A stretch of 64,000 bases of DNA from Syncephalis plumigaleata. Lineage: Eukaryota > Zoopagomycota > Zoopagomycetes > Zoopagales > Piptocephalidaceae. The notes beneath the pieces were generated by a model. That model was given only the letters and a program-made list of their open reading frames with translations, searched no databases and was not told where the DNA came from. The DNA is taken from NCBI GenBank assembly GCA_025201365.1, contig JAIXMF010000012.1:248001-312000 (forward strand), read 5' to 3'. The position numbers and the translations under genes are program-made. Positions 61,713 through 64,000 of the stretch are shown here, in pieces (position 1 is the first letter of the stretch; every line of letters begins with the position of its first letter).

Positions 61713-62723
61713 CTACTCATTATTTTGCTTACTATTATTATAGCTGTCTTGTTTACACAACTGTTTCATATCGGATTCTCGCCCAACAAGTCGAACGGTC
61801 CTTAATGACCCATCTTGTACGAATAGATCACGTCTGTATAGCCTACTGTAATATGTGGCCAGTATGTCGTGGCATTGAATTCTTGGGATTCCCACCACGA
61901 GTGTAGAATAACTGGGCAATCTCCTGACGTATTGCCAATAAACCAGCTGACTCCACTATCAAATAGTACACCTCCATATACGGATATTGCTGCTGCTGAT
62001 GCTGGGGTGCACGCGACCATTCGCTTTGTGAAGCATAGTAACAAATGAGGCAGTGGTCACTGGTGCTCCTTCAAGCAACACATCCATCGGCAATGTCTGC
62101 ATACGTTTCACAGCTTCCTCGGCGGTCATCGTTTGCACTGTCGTATTGCTTTGATCATTATTGTTGCTATTATTATTGCTATTGTTGTTGCTATTGTTGT
62201 CATCAACGTGATTGTACTGGCTGTCAGATGAGGTGTCGTCTGTCCTATTATCATCGATTGGTGATGCTTCGCTTGTTGCATCCAATACGGTAACATTAGG
62301 CCGTAATACTCTTGCTCGGCCGAGACACATAATTCTAAATGGATTTCTTTGGATTTGATGCTGCAAGGCAATGTCATTCACTTCGTCCATGGTTATACCA
62401 ACTTTCTGCAGTGTCTCCTCATATTCCGGTGGGGTTATCACCGTAATGTGTGCCTCACCACGGGATATCAACGGTCTAGGCACTTGTTGCCTAAGTTGTT
62501 CCAAGGTGGATTTCAAATTCGTGAAGTTGAGCTTCTGCTCCAAATAGTTGCTCATTGGCGTCTGACCCATATGAGGCGTGAACGGTACGAGTGAAGAATT
62601 GTAAATGAGCGGATCAACAGTTAGCGAGTGTCCATTACTAGGCGACACTGCCGTAACTGTCTCCAATACTAGTGACAATGCCAAACATAGCAGTCCCAAA
62701 TGAGTAGGCATTACACGATTCAT
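61713..62723 (-). CDS. Secreted 2H-phosphoesterase-like (Swiss-Army-Knife type) protein, frame-disrupted
   Basis: The start at 62723 gives a signal peptide (LGLLCLALSLVLETVTAVSP), then NYLEQKLNFTNLKSTLEQLR and SRGEAHITVITPPEYEETLQ with the first HxT motif. After an Asn/Asp-rich insert comes EGAPVTTASFVTMLHKANGR. The following conserved stretch YMEVYYLIVESAGLLAIRQE, with IAQLFYTRGGNPKNS, lies in another frame. YWPHITVGYT with the second HxT lies in a third, and RDLFVQDGSL again elsewhere. All homology segments are in order, so the gene is recognisable, but about three single-base slips separate them. It is either decayed or locally mis-sequenced. Confidence 0.55.
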
Positions 62724-63201
62724 AATGTATTCAATAGTAGTTGTATATTTGCTATTACCACTATGGTAAGTTAACCAGATAATAGTGCTGACTAAGAAGC
62801 AACAATAGTAAACGAAAGAAGAAAGGGCGAGTGTTCATTTATTGGGGTGTATGTATATGCATGTGTGTGTGTATACGTATGTGTATGTGTATGTGTGCTT
62901 AAGGACGCCTTATTTCTCGCCTGTTGCTTTAGACTAATAGGCAATTACAAAATTGTTTACATATGAAATGAAATCTACTACTACTAGTTGTATAAGATGA
63001 CAAAGATCAATAACAATAATAATAGCAGCTATATGTGTATACATACATGAATGTAATAAAGATAGATAGACAATTCTATTGTTATGATAAAAAAAACATT
63101 TAATTGCTAATGGAATTTGTTCATATCACATCTCTTTCATCGTCATCATCATCATCCTCTTCTTCTTTCTCTTCTTCGTATGGCCAATCTATCGAAATAA
63201 A
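62724..63201. other. Gap between the 2H-like gene and the cullin gene
   Basis: 478 bases with a TGTGTATG microsatellite (about 62845-62895), AATAATAATAG (about 63012-63025) and an ATC run (about 63140-63158). No gene is seen. Confidence 0.5.
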
Positions 63202-64000
63202 CTAGGCCAGATAATTGAGTTGATCCTTAATCTCGGCATGACGTTCCAGGTATTCCTTCTCGATTAGCATGTCGATACATTTCTTGATCAGTGGAATATT
63301 CGGATTAAAGCGTGACTTTAACTGATCAATCACTTCAGTTACTAGACCTGAATGTTTCAATGTTTTACGCGCTTTCATAATACGAACGATAGCCGCCTAT
63401 AACAATCATTAAGCATGTGTGCGTATGTGTGTATGTGTGTATGTAAGTTAACCTTACCTGAACAAGCATCTTTCGATCCTCTTCAATGGTTTTCTGCGTA
63501 TCTACATTCTCCTTTTCTACTTCGGCCTTAATGGGTACATTAAGATTAATGCGCACCTTTTTACTAATCATCGTCCATGTTATTAGTTAGCATGATGGTG
63601 GCTGTCGTGTCATTCCTTCGCTTACCTCTTGAAATCGGTGTTAAGCTCGTAATTGGCATTGTCATCTCCCAGTTCACCATTGGTGACCTTTAATACGCGT
63701 GCCTTTGTCAACACGCCCAATAGACCGATGACAAACTCCTTTGAAAGCTTAGTGCTATCCATGAGTTCACGAGCAGTGTAGCTGGTCTTCTGGTTGTACT
63801 GCAATAGAATACCCATCTGATAGGTGGACACTTGGAAAGTGTAGCCCGCACGACTGCTTTTCAAATAGGTGGTACGTACTTCAGCACGCGAATGCTGGAA
63901 TAACCACGTCCGTTTACGACCTTGATATTTACTGTCGTAAAAGTCTTGGAATCGTTTAAAGATCGACTCGAGCTATATAAAGAAAGTAATACCCATTGAT
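63202..64000 (-). CDS. Cullin, CUL1/CDC53 type, C-terminal part (runs off right edge)
   Basis: Three exons are visible (63972-63626, 63563-63458, 63396-63202), 215 residues, with an intron continuing past the edge. The cullin homology region is clear: [40 protein letters not shown], and the C-terminal winged helix [20 protein letters not shown] with [13 protein letters not shown] and [25 protein letters not shown] includes the Lys that is normally neddylated. The C-terminus most resembles CUL1, scaffold of SCF ubiquitin ligases, which would use F-box proteins; CUL3 and CUL4 cannot be excluded without the N-terminus. Confidence 0.85.

Overview
The window is eukaryotic nuclear DNA from a fungus, most likely an early-diverging (zygomycete-grade) one. 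It is AT-rich, with densely packed genes carrying many short introns of about 50-120 bases. These introns have GTAAGT-like donors, CTAAT/CTAAC branch sites and TAG acceptors. The gene set is fungal: PEX22, SPT8 of SAGA, a Yrb30-type RanGTP-binding protein, a class V myosin, a SEC4/RAB8 GTPase and a Mup1/LAT-type permease. It also includes complex I and HOP2, so this is a respiring organism with a meiotic recombination gene. The species cannot be fixed from the sequence alone. Exon boundaries were read by eye from splice signals and reading phase. For most multi-exon genes the exon lengths sum to a whole number of codons, which supports the models.

Layout. 1-8.25 kb: edge of an MFS transporter (-), a WW-rich/PWWP-like Gln-rich protein (-), complex I NDUFB10/PDSW (+), a secreted PLC-like phosphodiesterase (+), a nucleoside hydrolase (-) and the splicing factor PRP38B (-). 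8.33-16.56 kb: one decayed 8.2-kb DNA transposon (E1) with about 123-base terminal inverted repeats and TA flanks. Inside it are a fossil of mitochondrial isoleucyl-tRNA synthetase, an F-box-like gene remnant between a second pair of inverted repeats, and unassigned coding scraps. 16.7-37.5 kb: a gene-dense housekeeping block with HOP2, SEC4/RAB8, NIC96, myosin V, DSK2/ubiquilin, COPE, the GGTase-I beta subunit and EI24. 37.6-43.0 kb: two more elements with the same ends (E2 with a decayed F-box-like gene, E3 with a Fanzor/TnpB-like C-terminal remnant) on either side of an intact ALE1-type MBOAT acyltransferase. 43.0-46.6 kb: a long gene-free stretch. 46.6-64 kb: a protein kinase with DLE in place of DFG, a CoA-binding protein, PEX22, a DUF202 membrane protein, an ankyrin protein, a Yrb30-like protein, SPT8, a small inhibitor-I9-like protein, the permease, a secreted 2H-phosphoesterase-like protein and the C-terminal end of a CUL1-type cullin.

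The genes do not form operons. Several pairs share short divergent promoters (COPE/GGTase-I, DUF202/ankyrin, SEC4/NIC96, PWWP-like/NDUFB10) and others converge with small gaps. Functional themes are membrane traffic and polarity (SEC4, myosin V, COPE, GGTase-I), nuclear transport (NIC96, Yrb30) and protein turnover (DSK2, cullin). The most unusual content is the TA-flanked inverted-repeat transposon family that carries host-like gene fragments. Other points are three GC-AG introns, a 12-base microexon, and a cluster of single-base frame slips in otherwise good genes.
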